The notes under the pieces are model-generated. The model was not told the origin of the DNA, made no database searches, and saw only the letters and a program-made list of their open reading frames with translations. Positions 22,712-34,700 of a DNA stretch of 64,000 nucleotides are shown one piece after another. Positions within the stretch are counted from its first letter, which is position 1. Each line of letters starts with the position of its first letter. The DNA comes from Saccopteryx bilineata (lineage: Eukaryota; Chordata; Mammalia; Chiroptera; Emballonuridae): positions 276,844,482-276,908,481 of the forward strand of contig NC_089490.1 in NCBI RefSeq assembly GCF_036850765.1, given 5' to 3'. Position numbers and translations under genes: made by a program.

Positions 22712-25700
22712 TTATTCTGATTTACTTATTTCACTTCGTATAATTTTATCAAGATCCATCCATTTTGTTGTAAATGATCCAATGTCATCATTTCTTATTG
22801 ATGAGTAGTATTCCATAATATATATGTGCCACATCTTCTTTATCCAGTCATCTTTTGAAGGGCTTTTTGGATGTTTCCATGTCTTGGCCACTGTGAACAA
22901 TGCTGCAATGAACATGGGGCTGCATGTGTCTTTACATACCAGTGTTTTTGAGTTATGGGGGTATATTCCCAGTAGAGGGATTGCTGGGAAATATGGTAGT
23001 TCTAGTTTCAATTTTTTGAACCACCATACTTTCTTCCATAGTGGTTGTACTACTTTGCATTCCCACCAGCAGTGGATGAGGATTTCTTTTTCTCCACAGC
23101 CTCTCCAACACTTGTTATTACCAGTCTTGTTGATAATAGCTAATCTAACAGGTGTGAGGTGGTATCTCATTGTAGTTTTGATTTGCGTTTATCTAATAGC
23201 TAGTAAAGATGATCATCTTTTCATATATCTGTTGGCCAATTGTATTTCTTCCTGGGAGAAGTGTCTGTCCATGTCCTCTTCCCATTTTTTTATTGGATTG
23301 TTTGCTTGTTTGTTATGGAGTTTTATGAGTTCTTTGTATATTTTGGATATTAAGCCCTTACTGAGCTGTTGTATGAAAATATCATCTCCCATTTAGTTGG
23401 CTGTTTGTTTTGTTGTCAGTTTCTCTTGCTGTGTAAAAACTTCTTAGTCTGATGTGGTCCTGTTCATTTATCTTTGCCTTCACTTCCCTTGCCTTTGGAG
23501 TCAAATTCAAAAAATGTTCTTTAAAACCAAGGTCCATGAGTTTAGTATTTATATTTTCTTCTATGTACTTCATTGTTTCAGGTATTATATTTAGGTCTTT
23601 GATCCTAAATATAAGGATTAAAGTAATTTTAGTAAAGCGGACAAACTGTAGTCGAGTTTCCTTCTTTGGCATGTGGCCTTCCAGTTTTCCCAGCACCATT
23701 TGTTGAAGAAGCTTTCTTTTCTCCATTGTGCTGTTGGCCCCTTTATCTAAAATTATTCGACCATATATATGTGGTTTTATTTCTGGACTTTCTATTCTGT
23801 TCCATTGGTCTGAGTGTCTATTTTTCTGCCAATACCATACTGTTTTGATTGTCGTGGCTCTATAATATAATTTGAAGTCAGGTATTGTAATGCCCCCAGC
23901 TTTGTTCTTTTTCCTTAGGATTACTTTGGCTATTTGGGGTTTTTTATAGTTCCATATAAATCTGATGATTTTTTCTTCCATTTCTTTAAAAAATGTCATT
24001 GGAATTTTGATGAGAATTGCATTAAATTTGTATATAGCATTGGGTAATATGGTCATTTTGATTATATTTATCTTCCTATCCAAGAACAAGAAATATTTTT
24101 CCATTTCATTGTATCTTTTTTGATTTTCCTTAACAATGCTTTGTAGTTTTCATTATATCAGTCCTTTACATTCTTTGTTATGTTTATTCCTAGGTATTTT
24201 TTTTTTGTTGTTGTTGCAACCGTGAAGGGATTATTTTTTGAGTTCGTTTTCAAATGTTTTGTTGTTGGCATATAGAAAGGCTATGGACTTTTGTATATTA
24301 ATTTTGTATTCTGCGACCTTACTGTATGGTGTATTGTTTCTAGTAACCTTTTTGTGCATTCTTTGGGGTTTTCAATGTATAGGATCATATCATCTGCAAA
24401 AAGTGAAACCTTTACTTCTTCTTTTCTGATATGGATGCCTCTTATTTCTTTATCTTGTCTGATTGCTCTGGCTAGAACTTCCAGCACCATGTTAAATAAG
24501 AGGGGAGAGAGTAGACAACCCTGTCTTGTTCCTGATTTAAAGGGAAAAGTCCTCAGTTTTATGCCATTTAATATGATGTTAGCTGATGGTTTATCATATA
24601 TGGCCTTTATCATGTTGAGATATTTTCCTTCTATACCCATTTTGTTGAGAGTCTTAAACATAAAATTGTGTTGTATTTTATCCAATGCCTTTTCTGCATC
24701 AATTGATAAGATCATGTGGTATTTGTTTCTGTTTTGTTGATATGGTGTATTACATTAACCATTTTACATATATTGAACCATCCTTGAGAGTCTTGGATGA
24801 ATCCCACTTGATCATGATGTATTATTTTTTTAATATGTTGTTGTATTCGATTTGCCAGTATTTTGTTTAGTATTTTAGCATCTGTATTCATTAGAGATAA
24901 TGGTCTGTAGTTATCTTTTTTTGTGCCATCCTTGCCAGGTTTTGTTATGAAGGTTATGTTGGCCTCATAAAATGTGTTTGGAAGTATTGCTTCTTCTTCA
25001 ATTTTTTGAAAGACTACGAGTAGAATAGGAACCAAGTCTTCTTGGAATGTTTGATAGAATTCACTAGTACAGCCATCTAGGCCTGGACTTTTATATTTGG
25101 GGAGATTTTTAATAGTTTTTTCTATTTCCTCCCTGCTAATTGGTCTGTTTAGGCTTTCTGCTTCTTCATGACTCAGTCTAGGAAGGTTGTATTGTTCTAG
25201 GAATTTATTCATTTTTTTTCTAGATTGTTTAATTTGGTGGCATATAGTTTTTCATAGTATTCTACAATAATTATTTGTATATCTATGATATCTGTAGTGG
25301 TTTCTCTTCTTTCATTTTGTATTTTGTTTATATGAGTCCTTTCTCTTTTTTTCCTTGGTGAGTCTTGCTAAGAATTTGTCAATTGTGTTGATCTTTTCAA
25401 AGAACCAGCTCCTTATTTTATTAATTTTTTCTATAGTTTTTCTGTTCTCTATTTCATTTATTTCTGCTCCGTTTTTTATTATTTTCTTTCTTTGGCTGGT
25501 TTTTGGTTTTCTTTTTTCTTTTTTTTCTAGTTCCTTTAGATGTGAAGTTACGTGGTTTGCTTGGGCTCTCTCTTGTTTGTTCATATAGGCCTGAAGTGAT
25601 ATGAACTTCCCTCTTATTACTGCTTTTGCTGCATCCCAGAGATTCTGATATGTTGTATTGTTATTTTCATTTTTCTGTATGTATCTTTTGATCTCTGTGC

Positions 25701-26499
25701 TCATTTCTTCTTTGACCCACTCATTTTTTTAAAGTATGTTGTTTAGTTTCCACATTTCTGTGGGGTTTTTTTCCCCTCTTTTTTTCAGTTGAATTCTAAT
25801 TTCAAGGCTTTATAATCAGAAAATATGCTTGTTACAATTTCAATTTTTCTAAATTTGCTGATGTTATTTTTGTGGCCCACTATATGGTCAATTCTTGAGA
25901 ATGTTTCTTGTACACCAGAGAAAAATGTGTACTCTCTCACTTTGGGATAAAATGTCCTTTAGATGTCTATCATATCCAATTGCTCTAGCGTTTCATTTAA
26001 GGCGAATATTTCTTTATTAATTATCTGTTTGAATGAACAATCTAGAGCCGTCAGTGGTGTATTGAGGTCTCCAAGTATGATTGTATTTTTGTCAGTTTTT
26101 GTTTTTAGGTCAGTCAATAGCTGTCTTATATATTTTGGTGCTCCTTGGTTTGGTGCATATATATTTAGAAGTGTATGTCTTCTTGATTCAATGTCCCCTT
26201 TATCATTATGAAATTACCATTTTTGTCTCTGATTACCTTTGCTGTCTTGTAGTCAACATTGTTAGATATGAGTATTGCTACACCTGCTTTTTTTGGATGT
26301 TATTTGCTTGGAGCATTGTTTTCCAACCTTTCTCATTGAATTTGTTTTTATCCTTGTTGCTTAGATGTGTTTCTTGTAGGCAGCATACAGTTGGATTTTC
26401 TTTTTTAATCCATTCTGCTACTCTGTGTCTTTTTATTGGTGAGTTCAATTCATTTACGTTTTGTGTAATTATTGACATTTGAGGTTTTTCTATTGCCAA
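22712..26499 (-). pseudogene. L1-B ORF2 (endonuclease-reverse transcriptase) pseudogene
   Basis: Starts at the ATG at 26499 (MAIEKPQMSIITQNVNELNSP). Domains in order on the minus strand: endonuclease with LQETH (about 26360), linker with SWFFEKIN (about 25400), reverse transcriptase with NYRPLSLMN (about 24900), [13 protein letters not shown] (about 24700), [12 protein letters not shown] (about 24390), then INIIKM...AIYKFNAI (24070-24010) and LYYRATTIKTVWYWQKN, and the C-terminal [18 protein letters not shown] zinc-knuckle-like motif (about 23110). The Asp-Asp pair is kept, but stops or frameshifts near 26278, 25312, 24712, 24281 and 23382 destroy the frame. Confidence 0.9.
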
Positions 26500-26986
26500 T
26501 TTTTATATTGCTTTCTGATAGTTTTGTACCTTGTTTGGTTCTTTTCTTCTATTTTTCTATCATTTGTATTTGTTTGGTTGTAATCCATACTTCTTTTTTC
26601 TGTTACTTCTTTTTTCAAGCTATGTACTTCTGTGTTTTTTTTTTCAGGAGTGGTTACCATTAAGTAATGGAAAGCATATGTATCAACTTCATTGTAGTAC
26701 ATTATCTTATGAGTGCTTCTGCACTCCATCCTCCTTTGCTACTGTTAATCTTTGTCCTCTCCCCTGTTTTGTTTTTGTTGTCACCATTTAAATTTGGTTT
26801 TATTTTGTTTTGGTGGAGCTTTTACTTGTGGTTTTGTTTTGTTTTGTTTTGATTTTTGTATCTGGCTGGAAAACTCTCTTTAGTATTTTCTGAACTGGGG
26901 GTTTTCTGATGATAAATTTTCTCATCTTTTCTGTATCTGTGAATGTTTTTATTTCTCCTTTGTATTTGAAAGATAGCTTTGATGGG
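26500..26986 (-). pseudogene. L1-B ORF1-ORF2 spacer and ORF1 C-terminal stub
   Basis: Collinear with L1-C at about 41400-41880: the spacer ('tttggttgtaatccatacttc') and then the last part of ORF1 ('ctcatcttttctgtatctgtgaatgtttttatttctcctttgtatttgaaagatagctttgatggg'). The coiled-coil and RNA-binding parts of ORF1 are missing because L1-B is 5'-truncated here. Confidence 0.75.
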
Positions 26987-27002
26987 TGATTGATACAATT
27001 TT

Positions 27003-27478
27003 AAATAAGATTGTTTTCTTAGTTTTTATTTCTGATATCTCATTATTGATGTATAAAAATGCAACTCATTTCTGAATATTAATTTTATATTCTGTTACTT
27101 TACTGAATTATTTTATCAGTACTTGTAGTTTTTTGGTGGAGTCTTTAGGGTTTTTTATATACAGTAATATGTTCTCTGCAAGTAATAATGATTTACTTTT
27201 TTCTTTCCTATTTGGATGCCTTTTACTTCTTCTTGTCTGATTGCTGCAGCCAGGACTCCTGGTATTATGTTGAATAACAATGGTAAAAGTGGACCTCCCA
27301 GTCTTGTTCCCGATCATAAGAGAAATGCTTGTATTTTCTTTTGGCAATTGAGTATGATGTTGTCTGTGAATTTGTCATATGAATTTTATTATGTTGAGGC
27401 TTGTTTCCTCTATTCCAACTTTTCTGAGGGTTTTTATCATAAATGGGTGCTGGATGAAATATTTTGTTTTAATATTTT
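27003..27478 (-). mobile_element. L1-A, 5' portion
   Basis: Continuation of L1-A on the far side of the L1-B insertion, covering the reverse-transcriptase part of ORF2 ('gttttttatatacagtaatatgttctctgcaagtaataatg', 'cttcttcttgtctgattgctgcagccaggactcctggtattatgtt'). It ends near 27455-27478 after 'aatgggtgctgga', so L1-A is 5'-truncated within the reverse transcriptase. Confidence 0.85.
27108..27347 (-). pseudogene. L1-A ORF2 reverse-transcriptase remnant
   Basis: The readable frame carries the equivalent of the [12 protein letters not shown] motif as [12 protein letters not shown], so both catalytic Asp residues are lost (to Glu and Asn). The upstream substrate-binding part is shifted into other frames. 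The decay is clearly deeper than in L1-B, C or D, consistent with L1-A being the oldest. Confidence 0.8.
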
Positions 27479-27805
27479 TAAGCTTATACATCAGGATGCT
27501 CTTTAAAAAATGTCTTGTCCCCAATGCATTTCTGTTATGATTTAGCCTCCCATTCCTGCTCCATCTTATGTTTTGAGAATATCTAGATTCTCTAAGGAAT
27601 TTAACCTGAGTGAGGTAGGATTCATGATAACTTAAAATAAATACCTGGGTCTTCCAAATATCTCATGTAAAATATATTTTTTATTTTCAAATTAGTAACT
27701 GTATTTCCACACTAAATAAACTTGTATGACTATGGATCGAAAACAATGAGGTGGTTACTAACATGGTTTTCTTGTAATTCTGCTGGATCAGAAAATATCC
27801 CTGGA
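27479..27805. other. No recognised feature
   Basis: AT-rich unique-looking sequence beyond the 5' end of L1-A. Confidence 0.4.
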
Positions 27806-28062
27806 TACAGAGGTGGGTTTAATGGTGGGAGTACCAGGTGCACACCCTGGGCCGTGCAAAACCCTAACTTTACACTTTTTTCTAATGACACCAAGTTTGA
27901 TTTCATATGTGCTATTTTAACATTAATAGTACATAATATTTTCTTTTTATTTAAAAATATGGTTAACATGTATTTTTACTTTCCCTGTCTCTCTTTTTTT
28001 TAAGGGGTTCAATATTTTCTTCTGTGCCCAGGGTCTCAACCAACCTTAATTCACTTCTGCCT
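27806..28062. mobile_element. Possible non-autonomous hAT-like relic
   Basis: The ends look like a worn inverted repeat: 'cagaggtgggtttaatggtgg' at left and, complemented, 'caggcagaagtgaattaaggttgg' at right. The sub-terminal 'ccaggtgcacaccctgggcc' pairs with 'ctgtgcccagggtctcaacc'. No convincing 8 bp target duplication is visible. Confidence 0.4.
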
Positions 28063-28636
28063 GGAGAAAATGAATGTGGTAAAAGGTTTTGCTTCATAAG
28101 CTGAGAGCAGTAGTCACAGAAAAGCTTTCATTTATTTACTATTTATTAAACTTATATTTCTGAAGCTTGCTATTAAGATAAAGTTTTTAACATATATAAC
28201 ATATAAGGCAAGAAAAAATAGGTAAAATTTAGGTAAGAAAAGATGCTATATATATATATATGCATGTATATAAAGAGGTGCTTGTGAAAATTAAAAAAAA
28301 AAGCATTTGATGGGATATTGTGGGGCAAGGCTTGTGTTATTACTTTTGCTCTCTGCTTTCCCAGAATTTCAATGTTTGTCACAAAATATGTGTGTGACCT
28401 CTGGTCTTCATTCCCCCTTCTGTCAAGAGAGGATAATAAATTTTCTTGAAATCTCTCACAGGAAGTTGAGGATTAATGAGAACATATTCTCTAGCTTCAT
28501 GCTCCTCAGAAAAAGATGGCATCAAAATAGACTCATTTTCTTTTGTCCTGAGAAGACTCATATGCTGAAATGAAGGATTTCCCCTGAAAGAATAAAAATT
28601 TGTACTGTTCATTTGGACAGAAGGTCTTTGGTTTTT
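28063..28636. other. No recognised feature
   Basis: AT-rich unique-looking sequence with a short (TA)n at 28250-28262 and an A-run near 28291. Confidence 0.4.
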
Positions 28637-29013
28637 GTTTTTTTTAATTTATTTTTCTGAAGCTGGAAACAGGGAGAGACAGTCAGACAGACTCCCGCAT
28701 GCGCTCGACCGGGATCCACCCGGCACACCCACCAGGGGTGATGCTCTGCCCACCAGGGGGCGATGCTCTGCCCCTCCGGGGTGTCACTCTGCCGTGACCA
28801 CAGCCACTCTAGCGCCTGGGGCAGAGGCCAAGGAGCCATCCCCAGTGCCTGGGCCATCTTTGCTTCAATGGAGGGGAAGAGAGAGACAGAGAGGAAGGAG
28901 GGGGGGGTGAAGAAGCAAATGGACGCTTCTTTTATGTGCCCTGGCCAGGAATCGAACCAGGGTCACCCTCACGCCAGGCCGACGCTCTACCGCTGAGCCA
29001 ACCGGCCAGGGCC
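28637..29013 (-). mobile_element. Long tRNA-SINE (GGCCCTGGCC family), minus orientation
   Basis: Same family as the 22.07 kb copy, inverted. Its head (complement of 'gccaaccggccagggcc') ends at 29013 and its A-rich tail lies at the left. Flanks show a slightly decayed 14 bp duplication: GGTCTTTGGTTTTT (28623-28636) and GTTCTTCGGTTTTT (29014-29027). Confidence 0.9.
28747..28765 (+). promoter_or_regulatory. CTCF-like core motif in SINE
   Basis: TGCCCACCAGGGGGCGATG, the identical 19-mer found (complemented) in the 22 kb and 52 kb SINE copies. A weaker neighbour, ACACCCACCAGGGGTGATG, starts at about 28725. Motif similarity only. Confidence 0.5.
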
Positions 29014-29027
29014 GTTCTTCGGTTTTT

Positions 29028-30676
29028 AAAGTCCTATTACTCTGAATGCCCTGTGACTCATGTTTGGGAAGAAACAGTTTTTTAGATTTTCATACCGAAG
29101 TTTCCAACTCTTTTCTTTGGTGAGTTGGAAGCACGGATTATTTAAATTCACTATCAATGCTAGAAAATCTAGACATCAGGCTGAACGTCAAGGAAACACA
29201 TTTTTATATCTGAAAATTGATAGTTCTCGTATGGTTCTATGTTAAAGTTGACAACTCAATGCCAAGGTGAAGAGATCTCAAATGAAAGCTCTTTGCATTA
29301 TACAATGAGATGTTCATTATGAAATATCCATCACATAATTGTCACTGAATCATTTTAAACAAATAATATTTCTCCTTTCCTCTTTTATATCTGGGTTGTT
29401 CTAGGTATTTAATTGGCCATTTTTCATATGTTTTGAACCCAATTAAAATACATTTCTGCTACAAAAACATCTCATGTAATTTGTGTATCTCATGGCCTTT
29501 TGCTAATACAAAAGAATTTGGCATAAATTGCGGTTATAGAATCTTGCCAACAGAATTGGACATTGACATACTGAGGCTAAACTAAACTAACTCTTCATAG
29601 TTAAAATGTGTTTTTGTTTAATGCAACTCCATTAAACTCATAATTTTAGATTATTCCTGCTGCCTTTACTCAAATCAACACTGCCTTCTCATCTGCTCTG
29701 AATGCTTATTAGCAGAGTGCTTTGTCCATTACTAAGCACACAGTGAAACACCCATGTGCCGAGATCTATCCTTGCACAGACATTGGCTGTGTTCCCAGAT
29801 CCTCTGCAATTTCCCTTGTAGTCTTGGCCTCTGCCCCATCTTCTGTTCCTTTTTCTAGTGATCTCTTCACTTGCTGAAGTTTCTGGAGTCAGTTGTTTCT
29901 CTTGATTCACCCATCTCTTGACAGATGTGAAAACAAATGCCGATGTTCCTGATTCTGACTTGTCTGGATGTCAGCATGCTCTTGTTAAATGTAATGACAT
30001 GGAGGATAATAATTGAGGTCAGCAAGTCTCTCTTCCTTTGTCTTGCCTGGAGAGTGACCCTGTCCTATACTTTTACTTATTATTCTTTTAACACATTTAT
30101 CTTTTCTTAGAAGAAGAAGATGCAATCATAGTATTTGATCAAATACTATATATTAAAATCTTATAATTCTCTGATTTTGCTTTGAACAACTGTGTTGAAT
30201 GTGGTCATTGATGACCAAACACATACTTGGGGATCCTTGGTGAGAGGAGTCTCATCTACTTAATTGGTTTTAGCTCTTTGTTTGCAAAAGTCTAAATAAT
30301 ATTCAAAGGAAAAAGTTTGTTTTGTTCTGTATTTTCCCCAGAGCAACGTTTTCTGCTCTGTTAGTTGAGGAAGATGACTAGTGTTTTGTGGTGGGCAGAA
30401 ACGTTTATGAGCAGAAAGCATTAATTTGAACTAGTTTTGAAGCCCACAGCTTGTGGCTTGGTTATCATGCAGATCAACCTCCACTCACCTGCTGCACCTG
30501 TGATGATTAAGATGAATTGTTGATTTTGTATTTTGGACCCTGTGTAGACACCACAGAGAACATGTGCTCTTGAATTTATACATAAAATCTATACTGAGAT
30601 AAAGTATTCCTTTGCCTGAGCCTTCCTGCAGAAATTTTACTTTTCTGACTTTGCAATCAGACCTAGGCACTGGAAT
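29028..30676. other. No recognised feature
   Basis: Unique-looking AT-rich sequence with no interspersed repeat I recognise. It contains a perfect palindrome at 30128-30149 (separate entry). Confidence 0.45.
30128..30149. repeat. Perfect 22 bp palindrome
   Basis: The core TAGTATTTGATCAAATACTA is its own reverse complement, and one more matching pair (A...T) extends it to 22 bases. It is centred on a TGATCA site in AT-rich DNA. No function is implied. Confidence 0.85.
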
Positions 30677-31441
30677 TTTTTTTCATTTTTATTTTTTTAA
30701 ATTAATTTAAGTGGAGTGACATTAATCAATCAGGGTACATAGGTTCAGAGAAAACATCTCCAGGTTATTTTGACATTTGATTATGTTGCATACCCATCAC
30801 CCAAAGTCACACAGTCTTCCGTCACCTTCTATCTGGTTTTCTTTGTGCCCCTCCTCTCTCCCAATCCCTACCATCCCCTCCCAACCCTCGGAAACCACCA
30901 CACTCATGTACATGTCCCTGAGTCTCATTTTTATGTCCTACCTATGTATGGAATCATATAGTTCTTAGTTTTTTTCTGATTTACTTATTTTACTCAGTAT
31001 AATGTTATCAAGGTCCATTTATGTTGTTTTAAATAATCTGATGTCATCATTTCTTATGGCTGAGTAGTATTCCATAGTATATATGAACCACATTTTCTTT
31101 ATCCAGTCATCTACTGAAGGGCTTTTTGGTTGTTTCCATGTCTTGGCCACTGTGAACAATGCTGCAATGAACATGGGGCTACATGTGTCTTTACCTACCA
31201 GTGTTTTTGAGTTATGGGGGTATATTCCCAGTAGAGGGATTGCTGGGTCATATGGTAGTTCTAGTTTCAATTTTTAGAGGAACCACCATACTTTCATCCA
31301 TAGTGGTTGTACTACTTTACATTCCCACCAATAGTGGATGAGGGTTCCTTTTTCTCCACAGCCTCTCCAACACTTGTTATTACCAGTCTTGTTGATAATA
31401 GCTAATCTAACAGGTGTGAGGTGGTATGTCAGTGTAGTTTT
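30677..31441 (-). mobile_element. L1-C, 3' end (interrupted by L1-D)
   Basis: Minus-strand LINE-1 3' UTR and last part of ORF2: T-run at 30677 onward (A-tail complement), 'ggagtgacattaatcaatcagggtacat', then 'ctgaagggctttttggttgtttccatgtcttgg'. The element breaks at the L1-D target site and resumes at 37425. The joined reading 'ggtatgtcagtgtag | ttttgatttgc' is collinear with uninterrupted L1-B at 23160-23185. Confidence 0.92.
30975..31428 (-). pseudogene. L1-C ORF2 C-terminal fragment
   Basis: Encodes the end of ORF2 ([10 protein letters not shown]...[14 protein letters not shown]...[14 protein letters not shown]) and the Cys-rich motif further right. It is separated from the rest of ORF2 by the 6 kb L1-D insertion. 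Confidence 0.85.
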
Positions 31442-31729
31442 TTTTTTTTGTTAAATTTAATACAGTGACATTGATAAATCAGGGTACATATGTTGAGAGA
31501 AAATATCTCTAGATTATTTTGACATTTGATTGTGCTGTACACCCCTCCCGCAAAGTTAAATTGTCTTCTGTCACCTTGTATCTGGTTTTCTTTGTGCCCC
31601 TCCCCTCCCCTAACCCCTCTCTCCTTCTTCACCCCATCCCCCCTCCCCCAACCCCCACCCCTGTTGCCATCACATTCTTGTTCATGTCTCTGAGTCTCAT
31701 TTTTATGTCCCTTCTATGTATGGATTCAT

Positions 31730-34700
31730 CTTAGTTTTTTTTCTGATTTACTTATTTCACTCCGTATAATGTTGTCAAGGTCCATTCATGTTATTGTAAA
31801 TGATCCGATGTCATCATTTCTTATGGCTGAGTAGTATTCCATAGTATATATGTACCAAAGTTTTTTAATCCACTCGTCCTCTGACGGACACTTGGGCTGT
31901 TTCCAAATCTTTGCTATTGTGAACAATGCTGCCACAAACATGCGGGTGCATTTCTCCTTTTCGAGCCGTTCTATGGTGTCCTTGGGGTATATTCCTAAAA
32001 GTGGGATAGCTGGGTCAAAAGGCAGTTCGATTTTCAGATTTTTGAGGAATCTCCATACTGTTTTCCACAGTGGCTGCACCAGTCTGCATTCCCACCAGCA
32101 GTGCAGGAGGGTCCCCTTTTCTCCACATCCTCGCCAGCACTTATTCTGTGTTGTTTTGTTGATAAGTGCCATTCTGACTGGTGTGAGGTGATATCTCATT
32201 GTGGTTTTAATTTGCATTTCTCTAATGATTAGTGATGTTGAGCATTTTTTCATATGCCTATTGGTCATCTGTATGTCCTCTTTGGAGAAGTGTCTATTCA
32301 TCTCTTTTTCCCATTTTTAGATTGGGTTGTTTGTCTTCCTGGTGTTGAGTTTTACAAGTTCTTTATAAATTTTGGTTATTAACCCCTTATCAGACATATT
32401 GTCAAATATGTTCTCCCATTGTGTAGTTTGTCTTTTTATTCTGTTCTTGTTGTCTTTAGTTGTGCAAAAGCTTTTTAGTTTGATATAGTCCCATTTGTTT
32501 ATCCTGTCTTTTATTTCACTTCCCCTTGGAGATAAATCAGCAAATATATTGCTCCGAGAGATGTCGGAGAGCTTACTGCCTATGTTTTCTTCTAAGATGC
32601 TTATGGTTTCACGGCCTACATTCAAGTCTTTTATCCATTTTGAGTTTATTTTTGTGAGTGGTGTAAGCTGGTGATCTAGTTTCATTTTTTTGCAGGTAGC
32701 TGTCCAATTTTCCCAACACCATTTGTTAAAGAGGCTGTCTTTACTCCATTGTATTTCCTTGCCTCCTTTGTCAAATATCAGTTGTCCATAGAACTGTGGG
32801 TTTATTTCTGGGTTCTCTGTTCTGTTCCATTGATCTATATGCCTGTTCTTATGCCAGTACCAGGCTTTTTTGAGTACAATGGCCTTGTAGTATAACTTGA
32901 TATCAGGAAGTGTGATATCTCCCACTTTATTCTTCTATTTTAAGATTGCTGAGGTTATTCGTGTCCTTTTTTGGTTCCATATAAATTTTTGGAATATGTG
33001 TTGTATATCTTTGAAGTATGTCATTGGTATTTTAATTGGTATTGCATTGAATTTATAAATTGCTTTGGGTAATATAGACATTTTAATGATGTTTATTCTT
33101 CCTAACCATGAGCATGGTATATGCTTCCACTTGTTTGTATCTTCCTTGATTTCTTTTATCAATGTTTTGTAATTTTCCGAGTACAAGTCTTTAGTCTCCT
33201 TGGTTAAGTTTACTCCTAGGTACTTTATTTTTTTGGTTGTAATTGTGAAGGGGATTGTTTCCTTAATTTCTCTTTCTGACTGTTCATTGTTGGTGTATAA
33301 AAATGCTTCTGATTTCTGAGTATTGATTTTATATCCTGCCACTTTGCTGAATTTATTTATCAGGTCCAGTAGTTTTTTGACTGAGACTTTAGGGTTTTCT
33401 ATATACAATATCATATCATCTGCAAATAATGATAGTTTTACTTCTTCTTTTCCAACTTGAATGCCTTTTATTTCTTCTTCTTGTCTGATTGCTGTGGCTA
33501 GGACTTCCAGGACTATGTTAAATAAGAGTGGTGAAAGGGGGCACCCCTGCCTTTTTCCTGATCTTAAGGGTATTGCTTTTAATTTTCTCCCATTGAGTAT
33601 GATGTTGGCTGTGGGTTTCTCATAGATGGCTTTTATCATGTTGAGGTATGTTCCCTGTATTCCCACTTTGCTGAGAGTTTTGATCATGAATGGGTGCTGG
33701 ATTTTATCAAATGCTTTTTCTGCATCTATTGAAATTATCATATGGTTTTTCTCCTTCTTTTTGTTTATGTGATGAATGACATTGATTGATTTACGAATAT
33801 TGTAACAGCCTTGCCTCCCCAGAATAAATCCCACTTGATCATGGTGTATGATTTTTTCCATATATTGTTGGATCCAGTTTGCTAATATTTTGTTGAGGAT
33901 TTTAGCATCTATATTCATCAGAGATATTGGCATATAATTTTCTTTCTTTGTGTTGTCTTTGCCTGGTTTTGGAATCAGAATTATGCTCGCCTCATAAAAG
34001 GAGCTTGGAAGTCTTCCTTCCTCTTGAATTTTTTGAAATAGTTTGAGAAGGATAGGAGTTAGTTCTTCTTTGAATATTTGGTAGAATTCCGTTGTGAAGC
34101 CATCAGGCCCCGGACTTTTCTTTGTTGGGAGTTTTTTGATAACTGTTTCGATCTCCTTTGTTGTAATCGGTCTGTTTAGGTTTTCTGATTCTTCCAGAAT
34201 GATTTTTGGAAGATTGTATGTTTCAAGGAATTTTTCCATTTCATCTAGGTTGTCTAGTTTTTTGGCATATAGTTCTTCATAGTATTTTCTTACAATATTT
34301 TGTATTTCTGTTTTGTCAGTTGTTATTTCTCCTCTCTCATTTCTAATTTTATTTATTTGAGTCCTCTCTCTCTTTTTCTTGGTGAGTCTACTTAAAGGTT
34401 CATCAATCTTGTTTACCTTTTCAAAGAACCAACTCCTAGTTTCATTGATCCTCTGTATTGTTTCTTTAGCCTCTATGTCATTTATTTCTGCTCTGATCTT
34501 TATTATTTCCTTCCTTCTACTACATTTGGGCTTTACTTGCTGTTCTTTTTCTTATTCTTTTAGATGCAGGGTTAAGTTGTTTATTTGAGCTTTTTCTAGC
34601 TTCTGAAAGTGTGCCTGTAGTGCTATGAACTTCCCTCTCAGCACTGCTTTCGCTGTGTCCCATTAATTTTGAGTTGTTGTATGCTCATTGTCATTCGTTT

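Larger units (their letters stand above)
21986..26986 (-). mobile_element. L1-B, 5'-truncated L1
   Basis: Minus-strand LINE-1 from 3' UTR (21986-22711, interrupted by a SINE) through a complete but decayed ORF2 (22712-26499) to the C-terminal part of ORF1, where it stops at about 26986. Its right boundary coincides with the second copy of the 16 bp target duplication (26987-27002). Sequence landmarks are shared with L1-C at about 90% or better, so both belong to one subfamily. Confidence 0.9.

Noticed and set aside
26081..26482. 133-codon plus-strand ORF, also seen as 115 codons at 41035-41382
   Set aside because: Recurrence comes from both being antisense to L1 ORF2; the coding strand is minus.
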